In this document: piece by piece, positions 8,143-16,501 of the stretch | Position numbering within the stretch: position 1 is the stretch's first letter | How the letters are laid out: every line of letters begins with the position of its first letter | DNA from: Burkholderiales bacterium 67-32 | Lineage (GTDB): Bacteria > Pseudomonadota > Gammaproteobacteria > Burkholderiales > Burkholderiaceae_B | NCBI GenBank assembly: GCA_001898625.1 | Contig: MKUP01000033.1 | Span: 506,684 to 570,683 of the forward strand | Reading direction: 5' to 3' | DNA: 64,000 nucleotides | The notes under the pieces: model-generated | The model's database searches: none | What the model saw: the letters and a program-made list of their open reading frames with translations, nothing else | What the model was told of the DNA's origin: nothing | Position numbers and translations under genes: made by a program

Positions 8143-9396
8143 CTAGGCCATTTTCTCGCGCAGCCACTCGCCGGCCGCGCGCCCGGCGATGCGCTGGCCG
8201 GGCTCCTCGCCCGGCGCCAGCGCCAGGCCATGGTGATTGCCGCGCACGCGCAGGTGGCGCTTGTCGGCGGCGCCGATCTGTTCGTGGATCGTCCGGATGT
8301 CGGCCGGGAAAGTGCATTGGTCCCCCGTGTACTCCACCAGCAGCGTGGGCTGGGTGATGGCGCCCGCGGTCTTCTCCAGCGCGGCGTTGGACGACAGCCC
8401 CGACCAGGTGGACAGCCAGGACTCGGGCGTGACCACCCGGCCGAATCCCACACTGCCCCAGTTCGAGGCCAGCGGGTTCCTGCCCCACAGCGATCCCGTC
8501 CTGCGGTCCGACGGATCGATGGAGATGTCCCATGAACGAAGATCCGCATCGGTGCGCCACACGTGGAAAATGGGCGCATGCGCCGCGATCCGCTGCTCGG
8601 CCATCGACGCCCCGCCCGCCTTGACCTTCGCCCGGGCCTCGGCCTTGCGCCGCAGCAGACCGCGCGCGCGGGCGTCGATGCGCGCCACCCGCTCGGCCTG
8701 GGCGGCACGGTAGCGCTGGACGAATACCGGGTCGTAGGACGCGGCGCCCGTCTCGGCATCGTAGCCGTTGTCCCGCGAGAAGGGATCCAGCGCGGGATCG
8801 GTGTCCAGGGGATCGTCCTCCGACACCACCGAAGGGTCGATGCCGGCCATCAGCAGCCTGCCCTGCCCGGGATGCGGGGACAAGAGGATCATGCCGTCGG
8901 CGCGCGGCATCTCCAGCTCGGCCAGGGCGGTGGGCCGGCCGCCCGGCGTGCGGGCGATGCGCTGCTCCCCGGGCAGCGACGACTGCTGGTTGTAGAGCGT
9001 GTACAGGCCGGCGCCGCCCGAGTTGCCCAGCAGCACGATGTTCTCGTAGCCCAACGACCGCAGGTGCGCCATGCCGGCCGCCACGTCGAACAGGGCCACT
9101 TCGTGCTCGAGCCGCAGGTCGTTGCCGATGGATCTCGACCCCTGCACCCAGCAGGCGCAGCCGGCATCCAGCACATGAGGCACCATGTAGTGCGTTACCG
9201 CCATTTCCCGCGGATGCATCAGCGACACGACCGTCCTGCCGGACTCGGCCGTGGTGAACAGGAAGCCCAGCGTGCGCTGGCCGTCGGCCGTGCCCAGCGC
9301 ATAGGGCACCACCTGGTATGGCCGGCTCATCAGCCGGGGGTCCCACGACGCGCCTCTCATGCCGGCCGTGACGACCGGCTTGTCGGTAGTGGCCAA
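8143..9396 (-). CDS. Alpha/beta hydrolase, first gene of the aryl-CoA operon
   Basis: This 417-residue soluble hydrolase shows the nucleophile elbow GNSGGAG (Ser about residue 125) and a late RVRGNHHGL that supplies the catalytic His; the acid is probably in LLVEYTGDQCTF. It could cleave an ester or thioester, either releasing the aromatic acid or removing CoA from a product. The start is TTG 9396, because GAGGAG stands six bases upstream, while the next ATG (9360) has no ribosome-binding site. It is the promoter-proximal gene of a five-gene minus-strand operon ending with TetR. Confidence 0.75.
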   Translation of the reverse strand: MATTDKPVVTAGMRGASWDPRLMSRPYQVVPYALGTADGQRTLGFLFTTAESGRTVVSLMHPREMAVTHYMVPHVLDAGCACWVQGSRSIGNDLRLEHEVALFDVAAGMAHLRSLGYENIVLLGNSGGAGLYTLYNQQSSLPGEQRIARTPGGRPTALAELEMPRADGMILLSPHPGQGRLLMAGIDPSVVSEDDPLDTDPALDPFSRDNGYDAETGAASYDPVFVQRYRAAQAERVARIDARARGLLRRKAEARAKVKAGGASMAEQRIAAHAPIFHVWRTDADLRSWDISIDPSDRRTGSLWGRNPLASNWGSVGFGRVVTPESWLSTWSGLSSNAALEKTAGAITQPTLLVEYTGDQCTFPADIRTIHEQIGAADKRHLRVRGNHHGLALAPGEEPGQRIAGRAAGEWLREKMA

Positions 9397-9432
9397 GGGA
9401 GTCTCCTCGAATTAAATATCACCCTATCAATT

Positions 9433-9461
9433 AAATTATGCTTTATTTGACATGATGTCAA
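9433..9461 (-). promoter_or_regulatory. Promoter of the aryl-CoA operon with overlapping operator
   Basis: On the minus strand TTGACA (9461-9456) is a perfect -35 box, followed by exactly 17 bases and TAATTT (9438-9433) as a -10 box. The -35 box is one arm of a perfect palindrome TTGACAT-G-ATGTCAA (9447-9461), so a bound repressor would block polymerase. The palindrome also gives TTGACA on the plus strand, facing the histidine kinase gene, but without a good -10 box there. The region 9410-9470 is markedly AT-rich compared with its surroundings. Confidence 0.65.
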
Positions 9462-9550
9462 TTATTTCCATCGTAAGGCGATTCACCTTGTTACAGGCCC
9501 TTTGAAAGAGCGTGTATAGACTCGCGGTTCGAGCACCACGAGGTGATGCC

Positions 9551-11566
9551 TTGAGCTTCTCAGCCATGGACTCGGCCCACCTCCAGGCCGAGGAAAAGGA
9601 ACCCACTCCCGGCGTAGCGGCGGCGGGGTTCGGAAGCGATACGGACATCGGCTTCCGCATGCTCGTGGATGCCATCGAGGACTACGCCATCTTCATGCTG
9701 TCCCCCGACGGCCGCATCAGGACCTGGAACGCCGGCGCCGCCAAGATCAAGGGCTATGCGGCCGACGAGATCCTGGGCAAGCATTTTTCCGTCTTCTACA
9801 CGGCCGAGGCCGTGGCGCGCGGCTGGCCCCGCTACGAACTGGAAGAGGCCGCCCTGCACGGCCGCTTCGAGGACGAAGGCTGGCGCGTGCGCAAGGACGG
9901 CTCGACCTTCTGGGCCAACGTCGTCATCACCGCGCTGCGGGACGCGTCCGGCACGCTCAAGGGCTACGTCAAGATCACCCGCAACCTGAACGAGCGCCGC
10001 CGCCAGACCGAGGCGCTGAAGCAGAGCGAGGAACGATTCAGGCTGCTGCTCGAAGGCGTGGAAGGCTACGCCATTTACATGCTCGATGCCGAAGGCATGA
10101 TCACGAGCTGGAACACCGGCGCCATGCAGATCACCGGCTACCGGCGGGACGAGGTCGTCGGCCGGCATTTCTCCATGTTCCATCCCACCGACGACCCGTC
10201 CTCCGAAGGTCCCGACCGGGTACTGCGCATCGCGCAGGCGGGAGGCCGCTACGAGGAAGAAGGCTGGCGCCAGCGCAAGGACGCCTCGCTGTTCTGGGCC
10301 AACGTGACCACCACCGCCGTCCACGACGAGGACGGGCAGTTGCGGGGCTACGTCAAGATCATGCGCGACATGAGCGAGCGCAAGCGCCTGGAGGAACTGG
10401 AGCTGGCCAACCGGCGCATGAGCGAGTTCCTGGCCACGCTGGGCCACGAATTGCGCAACCCGCTCGCGCCGGTGCGCAATGCCATCGGCATCCTGCAGAA
10501 GGACCCGGACATCGGCTCCACCGCGGCTCGCTGCCGCGACATGATCGATCGCCAGATCACGCACCTGTCGCGGCTGGTCGACGACCTGCTGGACATCGGC
10601 CGCATCACCTCCGGCAAGATCGAGCTGCGCCTGGCCCCGGTGGACATGCGCACCATCATCGAGCGCGGCATCGAGTCCTCGCGCTTCCACACCGATGCCC
10701 GCGAACAGCGCATAAACGTGGACCTTCCGGCCGAACCGCTGACCGTGAAAGGCGACATGACGCGACTGGTGCAAGTGCTCCACAACCTGCTGCACAACGC
10801 CTCGAAGTTCTCGCCCCCGGGCACTGCCATCGCCATCCGCGCCACGCGGCAGAGCCGGTCGGCGCTGATCGAGGTGCGCGACCAAGGCCGCGGCATGCCG
10901 GAACATGCCCTGGAAGCCGTCTTCCAGCTGTTCGTGCAGGAAGACCGCGACACCAACCCGACCGACAGCGGGCTGGGCATAGGCCTGACGCTGTGCCGCT
11001 CACTGGTGCGCATGCATGGCGGCGCCATCTCGGCATCCAGCCCGGGCTCCGGCCTGGGCAGCACGTTCACGGTCCGCCTGCCCCTGGCCGAGCCGGCGCC
11101 GCCCGTGCGCCCCATGTCCGCGACCTCGCGCCGGACCTCGACCGCCAAGCGCATCCTCGTGCTGGACGACAACCGCGACTCGGCCGACAGCCTGGCCATG
11201 CTGCTGGAGATCAACGGCCACCAGGCACGTTCGCTGTACACGGCGGAAGCGGCCCTGCGCATGGCGCCCAGCTTCCAGCCGCACCTCGTCTTCATCGATC
11301 TGGCCATGCCCACCATGGATGGCTTCGCGGCGCTGCGTGCCTTCAAGGCCATCCCGCAACTGGCGCGCACCATCTTCATCGCCATGACCGGCTATGGACA
11401 GGAGGACGACCGCCAGCGCACGGCCCAGGCGGGCTTCGACCTGCACCTGGTCAAGCCGCTGGACGTCTCCCAGCTCGGCCCCATTGTCGACGGGGTCGAG
11501 CCTGCCGTACCATCCGACGCTCCCTGGAACGACCCCGACGATGCAGGAACCCACAATGAACGATGA
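9551..11566 (+). CDS. Soluble hybrid sensor histidine kinase (PAS-PAS-HisKA-HATPase-REC)
   Basis: This 671-residue protein has no membrane segment. Two similar PAS domains lie at about residues 38-150 and 165-285 (both contain DYAIFML/GYAIYML, then SWN/TWN and GYVKI), followed by HisKA with His299 in LGHELRNPLAP, an HATPase domain (NLLHNASKF, DQGRGMP) and a C-terminal receiver with phospho-acceptor Asp583 in FIDLAMPTMDG. The start is taken as TTG 9551 because GAGGTG precedes it closely; ATG 9566 is the alternative. There is no partner regulator nearby, so the output is unknown. The glutathione transferase gene begins inside its last codons. Confidence 0.88.
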   Translation: MSFSAMDSAHLQAEEKEPTPGVAAAGFGSDTDIGFRMLVDAIEDYAIFMLSPDGRIRTWNAGAAKIKGYAADEILGKHFSVFYTAEAVARGWPRYELEEAALHGRFEDEGWRVRKDGSTFWANVVITALRDASGTLKGYVKITRNLNERRRQTEALKQSEERFRLLLEGVEGYAIYMLDAEGMITSWNTGAMQITGYRRDEVVGRHFSMFHPTDDPSSEGPDRVLRIAQAGGRYEEEGWRQRKDASLFWANVTTTAVHDEDGQLRGYVKIMRDMSERKRLEELELANRRMSEFLATLGHELRNPLAPVRNAIGILQKDPDIGSTAARCRDMIDRQITHLSRLVDDLLDIGRITSGKIELRLAPVDMRTIIERGIESSRFHTDAREQRINVDLPAEPLTVKGDMTRLVQVLHNLLHNASKFSPPGTAIAIRATRQSRSALIEVRDQGRGMPEHALEAVFQLFVQEDRDTNPTDSGLGIGLTLCRSLVRMHGGAISASSPGSGLGSTFTVRLPLAEPAPPVRPMSATSRRTSTAKRILVLDDNRDSADSLAMLLEINGHQARSLYTAEAALRMAPSFQPHLVFIDLAMPTMDGFAALRAFKAIPQLARTIFIAMTGYGQEDDRQRTAQAGFDLHLVKPLDVSQLGPIVDGVEPAVPSDAPWNDPDDAGTHNER

Positions 11567-12197
11567 ACTTGTCTTCTACACCCATCCCATGTCCCGCGGC
11601 CGCATCGCGCGCTGGATGCTCGAAGAGGTCGGCCAGCCCTACCGCACCGAGGTGCAGGACTACGCCACGACGATGAAGAGCCCCGAATACCTGGCCATCA
11701 ACCCCATGGGCAAGGTGCCCGCCATCCGCCATGGCGGCACCGTGGTCACCGAATCGGCGGCGATCTGCGCCTACCTGGCCGACGCCTTCCCCCAGGCGCG
11801 CCTCGCCCCGCCGCCGCAAAGTCCGCTGCGCGGCCCCTACTACCGCTGGCTGTTCTTCTGTGCCGGCCCCGTGGAAGCTGCGGTCACCAACCAGGCGCTG
11901 GGCATCAGCGTACCGGAAGACAGGCGGCGCATGGTGGGCTACGGCACGCTGGCCGAGGTGCTGGACGTGCTGGAGACGGCCGTGTCCGGCGAAGGCTACG
12001 TGGCGGGCGACGGCTTTACCGCGGCGGACGTCTACGTGGGCTCGCAACTGGCCTGGGGCATGATGTTCGGCACGATAGAGAAACGGCCGGCCTACCAGCG
12101 CTACGTGCAGCGCCTGACCAGCCGCCCGGCGGCGGCCCGCGCCCAGCGGATCGACGACGAACTGGGCGCGGCCCTGAAGGCGGGCAAGGCCGGCTGA
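11556..12197 (+). CDS. Glutathione S-transferase family protein
   Basis: This 213-residue cytosolic transferase has an N-terminal thioredoxin-like domain (VFYTHPMSRGRIARWML, then the cis-Pro region INPMGKVPAI and TESAAICAYLAD) and an all-helical C-terminal domain (FTAADVYVGSQL). It probably conjugates or reduces an electrophile with glutathione. Its start lies within the histidine kinase gene (11-base overlap), with AGGAA upstream, so the two are co-transcribed and translationally linked. The substrate is unknown. Confidence 0.85.
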   Translation: MNDELVFYTHPMSRGRIARWMLEEVGQPYRTEVQDYATTMKSPEYLAINPMGKVPAIRHGGTVVTESAAICAYLADAFPQARLAPPPQSPLRGPYYRWLFFCAGPVEAAVTNQALGISVPEDRRRMVGYGTLAEVLDVLETAVSGEGYVAGDGFTAADVYVGSQLAWGMMFGTIEKRPAYQRYVQRLTSRPAAARAQRIDDELGAALKAGKAG

Positions 12198-12203
12198 TGC
12201 GGT

Positions 12204-14153
12204 CTATCGCGCCACGTGCAGGAAATGGCGATGGCGCTCGTACTGGTCCAGGATGTCGCCGATCACGGCGTCGCGGCTCCAACCCATGATGTCGTAGTCC
12301 TGGCCTCCCTCGCGCAGGTGGACCTCGGCCCGGAAGTACTTGCGCCCCTCTTCGTCGCGCACCTCGGCGGCGGTCAGTCCGGGGCGCACGAAAGACTCCG
12401 GCCGCACGGCGTAGGAAAAATCCAGGGCCTCCTGGTGCACCACCTCCAGCGCCACCTCGCCGTCCTCGCCATCGCGCACGCGCGCTTCGTAGCCCAGCTT
12501 CTGCAACTCTTCCACCACGGCCTCCATGGCCGGCCGCACCACGTCGGCGGTAAAGCGCAGAACGTGGGCGCGGCGCGGCATCATGACCATGTTGCGCAGC
12601 CGCGATTCCCAGGGTTCCCCGCCCCCGGCCGGCCGTGACAGCGCCAGTGACTGATGGTGGATGCGGCGCTTGGTGGCGTCAAGCTTCAAGGCCTTGAACA
12701 GCCCCCACACCGAGACCAGCAGCACGATGGAGAACGGCAGCGCGCTGGCGATGGTCGCGGTCTGCAACGCCTGCAGGCCATCGGCCAGCAACAGGGCCAC
12801 CGCCACCACGCCGGTCAGGACCGACCAGAAGATGCGCTGCCATACCGGCGAAGGCTCGACGCCGCCCGACGCCAGCAGGTCCACCACCAGCGCGCCCGAA
12901 TCGGCCGACGTCACGAAAAACACCACGACCATCGCGATGGCCAGCACGGAAATCGCATGCCCCCAAGGGTAGTGCTCGAGGAAGGCGAACAGCGCCAGCG
13001 AACTGTCCGCCTTGACCGTGTCGGCCAGGCTGTCCAGGTGCTCGAACAACACCAGATGAATGGCCGAGCCGCCGAACACCGTCATCCACAGGAAGGTGAA
13101 GCCCGTGGGCACCAGCAGCACGCCCAGCACGAACTCGCGTATCGTCCTGCCGCGCGAGATGCGGGCGATGAACAGCCCCACGAACGGCGACCAGGCGATC
13201 CACCAGCCCCAGTAGAACAGCGTCCAGCCGCCTATCCAGTCCGTGGGCTGGTAGGCATAGAGATTGAAGGTCTTGGCGACGATGTCGGACAGGTAAGCGC
13301 CGATGTTCTGCAGGAAGCTCTGCAAAAGGAAGATGGTCGGCCCGACGGCCAGCACGAACACCAGCAGGATCACCGCCAGGTACAGGTTGGCTTCGGACAG
13401 GATGCGTATGCCGCGGTCCAGCCCGCTCGCCACCGACAGCGTCGCCAGGCCGCAGGCGATGGCGATCAGGATGATCTGGGTGGTCGTGCCGACGGGCGTC
13501 CCGAACAAGTGGTGCAGGCCGCTGTTGATCTGCGCCACGCCCAGCCCCAGCGACGTCGCGACGCCGAACACGGTGCTGATGATCGCGAAGATGTCCACGG
13601 CGTTGCCGATGGGGCCGTGGATGCGGTCGCCGATGAAGGGATACAGCGCGGACCGCAACGTCAGCGGCAGATTGTGGCGATAACTGAAATAGGCCAGGAC
13701 CAGCGCCACGATCGCGTAGAGGGACCAGGCGTGCAGGCCCCAGTGGAAGAAGGTGATCCTCATGGCTTCGCGGGCCGCGGCCACGGTGCCTGCCTCGCCC
13801 ACGGGCGGCGAGACCAGGTGCATGATGGGTTCGGCCACGCCGAAGAACATCAACCCGATGCCCATGCCGGCCGAGAACAGCATCGCGAACCAGGTGAAGT
13901 TCCGGTAGTCGGGCTCGCTGTGGTCCGGCCCCAGCTTGATGCTGCCGTAGCGGCTGACCGCCATGAACACGACCGACAGCAGGATGATGGCCACCGCCAG
14001 GATGTAGAACCAGCTGACGTTCGTCAGTATCCACCCCTGGATCGTGTCGAAGACGTCTCCGACGACACGCGGGACGGCCACCGCGCATGCGACCAGCGCC
14101 AGGATGAAAGCGGCCGCGGTGAAGAACACTGGGCGATCTATCGTTGTTTTCAT
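12204..14153 (-). CDS. betT: BCCT-family choline/betaine transporter, BetT-like
   Basis: This 649-residue inner-membrane carrier has about twelve helices and family landmarks GMGIGLMFFGVAEPIMH near residue 95 and FYWGWWIAWSPFVGLFIARI near 340. A soluble C-terminal region of about 130 residues follows the last helix, as in long BetT proteins where it senses osmotic strength. It should import choline or a related trimethylammonium compound with protons or sodium. The stop is seven bases from the end of the convergent GST gene. Upstream, a 14-bp palindrome (14259-14272) lies between it and the divergent Bug gene. betA/betB are not in this window. Confidence 0.85.
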   Translation of the reverse strand: MKTTIDRPVFFTAAAFILALVACAVAVPRVVGDVFDTIQGWILTNVSWFYILAVAIILLSVVFMAVSRYGSIKLGPDHSEPDYRNFTWFAMLFSAGMGIGLMFFGVAEPIMHLVSPPVGEAGTVAAAREAMRITFFHWGLHAWSLYAIVALVLAYFSYRHNLPLTLRSALYPFIGDRIHGPIGNAVDIFAIISTVFGVATSLGLGVAQINSGLHHLFGTPVGTTTQIILIAIACGLATLSVASGLDRGIRILSEANLYLAVILLVFVLAVGPTIFLLQSFLQNIGAYLSDIVAKTFNLYAYQPTDWIGGWTLFYWGWWIAWSPFVGLFIARISRGRTIREFVLGVLLVPTGFTFLWMTVFGGSAIHLVLFEHLDSLADTVKADSSLALFAFLEHYPWGHAISVLAIAMVVVFFVTSADSGALVVDLLASGGVEPSPVWQRIFWSVLTGVVAVALLLADGLQALQTATIASALPFSIVLLVSVWGLFKALKLDATKRRIHHQSLALSRPAGGGEPWESRLRNMVMMPRRAHVLRFTADVVRPAMEAVVEELQKLGYEARVRDGEDGEVALEVVHQEALDFSYAVRPESFVRPGLTAAEVRDEEGRKYFRAEVHLREGGQDYDIMGWSRDAVIGDILDQYERHRHFLHVAR

Positions 14154-14258
14154 GGGACTCCCCGTTGAACATGCTTGCTCGCGTCCGGAACGCTCGCGGC
14201 GGGTATCGCCTGTCCCGCATTTTTTCACTCCTGGCCCCTTTCAGGCAAACGCCGGTGC

Positions 14259-14272
14259 GTTAACTAGTTAAC
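14259..14272. promoter_or_regulatory. Perfect 14-bp palindrome between divergent genes
   Basis: GTTAACTAGTTAAC is a perfect palindrome in the gap between betT (minus) and the Bug 2 gene (plus). Such a site could be a dimer-binding operator for one or both genes. No regulator gene lies next to it, so the binder cannot be named. Confidence 0.4.
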
Positions 14273-14326
14273 CGACAGTCTTGCGGCACCGCCGCAGAAT
14301 GGCACCATTCAAGGTGGAGACTTGCG

Positions 14327-15295
14327 ATGACAACCCTGCGTACCGCCCTGGCCGCGCTGCTGGCCATGACCGCGACGGCCCCCGTCCCGGCGGCCGATTT
14401 CCCGACTCACCCCATCCAGCTCGTCGTGCCCTTCGCCGCGGGCGGCACGACCGACCTGCTGGCCCGCACGGTCGCCGGCGGCATGAGCCGGCAACTGGGC
14501 CAGTCGGTGGTCATCATCAACCGCCCGGGCGCCGGCACGGTGGTGGCGGCGCAGTCGGTGGCCAAGGCGCCGGCGGACGGCCACACGCTGCTGGTCGCCA
14601 GCAACGCCACCCTGGCCATCAACCCCCTGCTGATGAAGGACGTGGGCTACTCGCCCACCGACTCCTTCGGCTACGTCTCGCTGCTGGGCAGCGTGCCCAA
14701 CGTGGTCGTGGCCCGCCCCGACGCCCCGTGGACCACCCTGGTCCAGGCGCTGGACCAGGCGCGCGAGCGTCCCAAGGGGCTGGCCTACGGCTCCATGGGT
14801 GCCGGCACGTCGAACCAGATCGGCATGGAACTGGTGGGCCTGCAACGGTCGGCCACCCTGCTGCACGTCCCCTACAAGGGCAGCGCCCCCGCGCTGGTGG
14901 ACCTGATGGGCGGCAACGTCGACGTGGTGGTGGACACGCTGGCCGCCACCCTGCCGCAGGTACGGGCCGGCAAGCTCAAGGCCCTGGCCATCCTGAGCGC
15001 CAGGCGCTCGCCGCTGGCGCCCGAGATCGGCACCGCGCAGGAACAGGGCGCGGGCGAGGTCGACCTGTATTCGTGGTTCGGCATCGTCGCGCCAGCCGGC
15101 ACGCCCGGTCCGGTCATCGACCGCCTGAACGCCGCCGTGCGCGCGGCGCTGGCCGACCCCGGCGTCGCGGCCACCCTGAAGCAGGCGGCCATCGAACCCT
15201 CGGGCTCGACGCCGGGCCAGTTCGCCGAGTTCGCCACCCGGCAGCGCGAGCTGTATGCCCGTATCATCGAACGCACCCGGATCACACTCAACTGA
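14327..15295 (+). CDS. Bug/TctC-family periplasmic solute-binding protein (Bug 2)
   Basis: This 322-residue receptor has a signal peptide ending at PVPAAD, ligand loop 1 VPFAAGGTTD (the classical GGxxD form), the DGHTLLVASN turn and loop 2 GSMGAGTSNQ. GGTGGAG stands just before ATG 14327. A RidA-family gene starts seven bases after its stop and is surely co-transcribed, so the ligand may be a nitrogenous acid whose breakdown produces enamines or imines. No TctA/TctB genes are near. Confidence 0.92.
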   Translation: MTTLRTALAALLAMTATAPVPAADFPTHPIQLVVPFAAGGTTDLLARTVAGGMSRQLGQSVVIINRPGAGTVVAAQSVAKAPADGHTLLVASNATLAINPLLMKDVGYSPTDSFGYVSLLGSVPNVVVARPDAPWTTLVQALDQARERPKGLAYGSMGAGTSNQIGMELVGLQRSATLLHVPYKGSAPALVDLMGGNVDVVVDTLAATLPQVRAGKLKALAILSARRSPLAPEIGTAQEQGAGEVDLYSWFGIVAPAGTPGPVIDRLNAAVRAALADPGVAATLKQAAIEPSGSTPGQFAEFATRQRELYARIIERTRITLN

Positions 15296-15302
15296 CGCCG
15301 CC

Positions 15303-15725
15303 ATGCATCCCTACGTCTCCTTCATCAATCCCACCCGCCTGCCCGCCCCCAACGGCTTCACCCACGTCGCCATCGCCCCGGTGGACCGGCTGATCGTCGT
15401 CTCGGGCCAGGTGGCCTACGCCCAGGACGGCAGCATCGTCGGCAAAGGCGACCTGGCCGCCCAGACCCGGCAGGTGTTCGAGAACCTGGCGACGGCGCTC
15501 GAGGCGGCCGGCTCGGCGCTGACCTACGCGGTCAAGCTCAACTACTTCGTGCGCGACCTGACCGAGGAAGCGGTGGCGACCATACGGCGCGTGCGCGCGC
15601 CGTACCTGGACGCCGGCCAGCCCCCCGCCAGCACGCTGGTGGGCGTGGCCGCGCTGGCCAAGCCCGACCTGCTGCTGGAGGTCGAGTGCCTGGCGCTGCT
15701 GCCGCCTCAGTATCCGTCCGAATAA
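15303..15725 (+). CDS. RidA/YjgF-family enamine or imine deaminase-like protein
   Basis: This 140-residue protein has the trimeric RidA (YjgF/YER057c/UK114) fold: VVSGQVAYAQDGSIVG, FENLATALEAAGS, KLNYFVRDL and ASTLVGVAALAKPDLLLEVE. The classical catalytic Arg region near residue 105 reads PPASTLVG, lacking the Arg of the RidA signature RxxV, so it may belong to a non-canonical Rid subgroup. It follows the Bug 2 gene closely. Its 3' end overlaps the convergent Crp/Fnr gene by 19 bases. Confidence 0.82.
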   Translation: MHPYVSFINPTRLPAPNGFTHVAIAPVDRLIVVSGQVAYAQDGSIVGKGDLAAQTRQVFENLATALEAAGSALTYAVKLNYFVRDLTEEAVATIRRVRAPYLDAGQPPASTLVGVAALAKPDLLLEVECLALLPPQYPSE

Positions 15726-16390
15726 AGCCGCGTCAACCGCGCCGCGTCGGGCACGCTCAGCCCACCCCGCGTGCGCAGGACCAGGCCGGCGCGCTCCAGG
15801 GCGGTCAGCCTCAGGCTGGCCCAGGTGCGGCTGATGCCGGCCATCTTGGCCAGGTCCGCTCGGGTCACGCCCGCGATCTCAGCGCCATGCCCGTCGTAAC
15901 CGGGCGCGGCCAGCGCGAGATCGTGCAGGATGCGCGCCAGCTTCGCCGTGGCCGAATCCAGCACCCGGGGACCGGAGCGCGCGATGCTGTTGGTCGCCAG
16001 CATGGCGGCCACGCGCGCCACGTTGATGGCGAAGGCCGGCACCGTTTCCATCAGCGTCAGCAGGTCGGCCCGCTCCATGGCCAGCAGCGACGCCGGTTCC
16101 AACGCCTCGCACGAGATCGCGCGGGGCTGGTCCAGCAGCGTGCTCAGCAGTCCCAGGGTCTGGCCGGACGTCCAGACGGCCGTGGTGAACTCCTCGCCCG
16201 ACGGCGCCAGGTGATAGGTGCGCAGCCGCCCCGCGCGTATCACCCACAGGCGCGGACTCGCGTCCCCCTGCGCGAACAGGGGCTGGCCGCGCGCCAGCTC
16301 GCGTGCCGTCATGCGGCCGCGCACGGCCCGCGCCTGCGCATCGGACAGGCGTTCCAGCAGCAGCGAAAAGGCGGTATCGGGCGAGGTCAT
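15707..16390 (-). CDS. Crp/Fnr-family transcriptional regulator
   Basis: This 227-residue regulator has a cyclic-nucleotide-type beta-barrel (about residues 20-120: GQPLFAQGDASPRLWVI, AVWTSGQTLGLLS), a long dimer helix and a C-terminal winged helix (VTRADLAKMAGISRTWASL near 175-195). It lacks the N-terminal cysteines of oxygen-sensing Fnr. The cNMP-binding Arg-Ser signature is not obvious, so the effector is uncertain. It is transcribed away from the cyclopropane synthase gene, with 111 bases between the two starts. Confidence 0.85.
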   Translation of the reverse strand: MTSPDTAFSLLLERLSDAQARAVRGRMTARELARGQPLFAQGDASPRLWVIRAGRLRTYHLAPSGEEFTTAVWTSGQTLGLLSTLLDQPRAISCEALEPASLLAMERADLLTLMETVPAFAINVARVAAMLATNSIARSGPRVLDSATAKLARILHDLALAAPGYDGHGAEIAGVTRADLAKMAGISRTWASLRLTALERAGLVLRTRGGLSVPDAARLTRLYSDGY

Positions 16391-16501
16391 GGCGCATTCT
16401 TCTAGCCGCCCGAAGAAAAATCAACCGAGCCGGACCGCAAGGGATTCATTACACTGGCCGCGTAGCAGCCCCTGCCCTGTCGACCCATCGCGGAAACCAC
16501 G

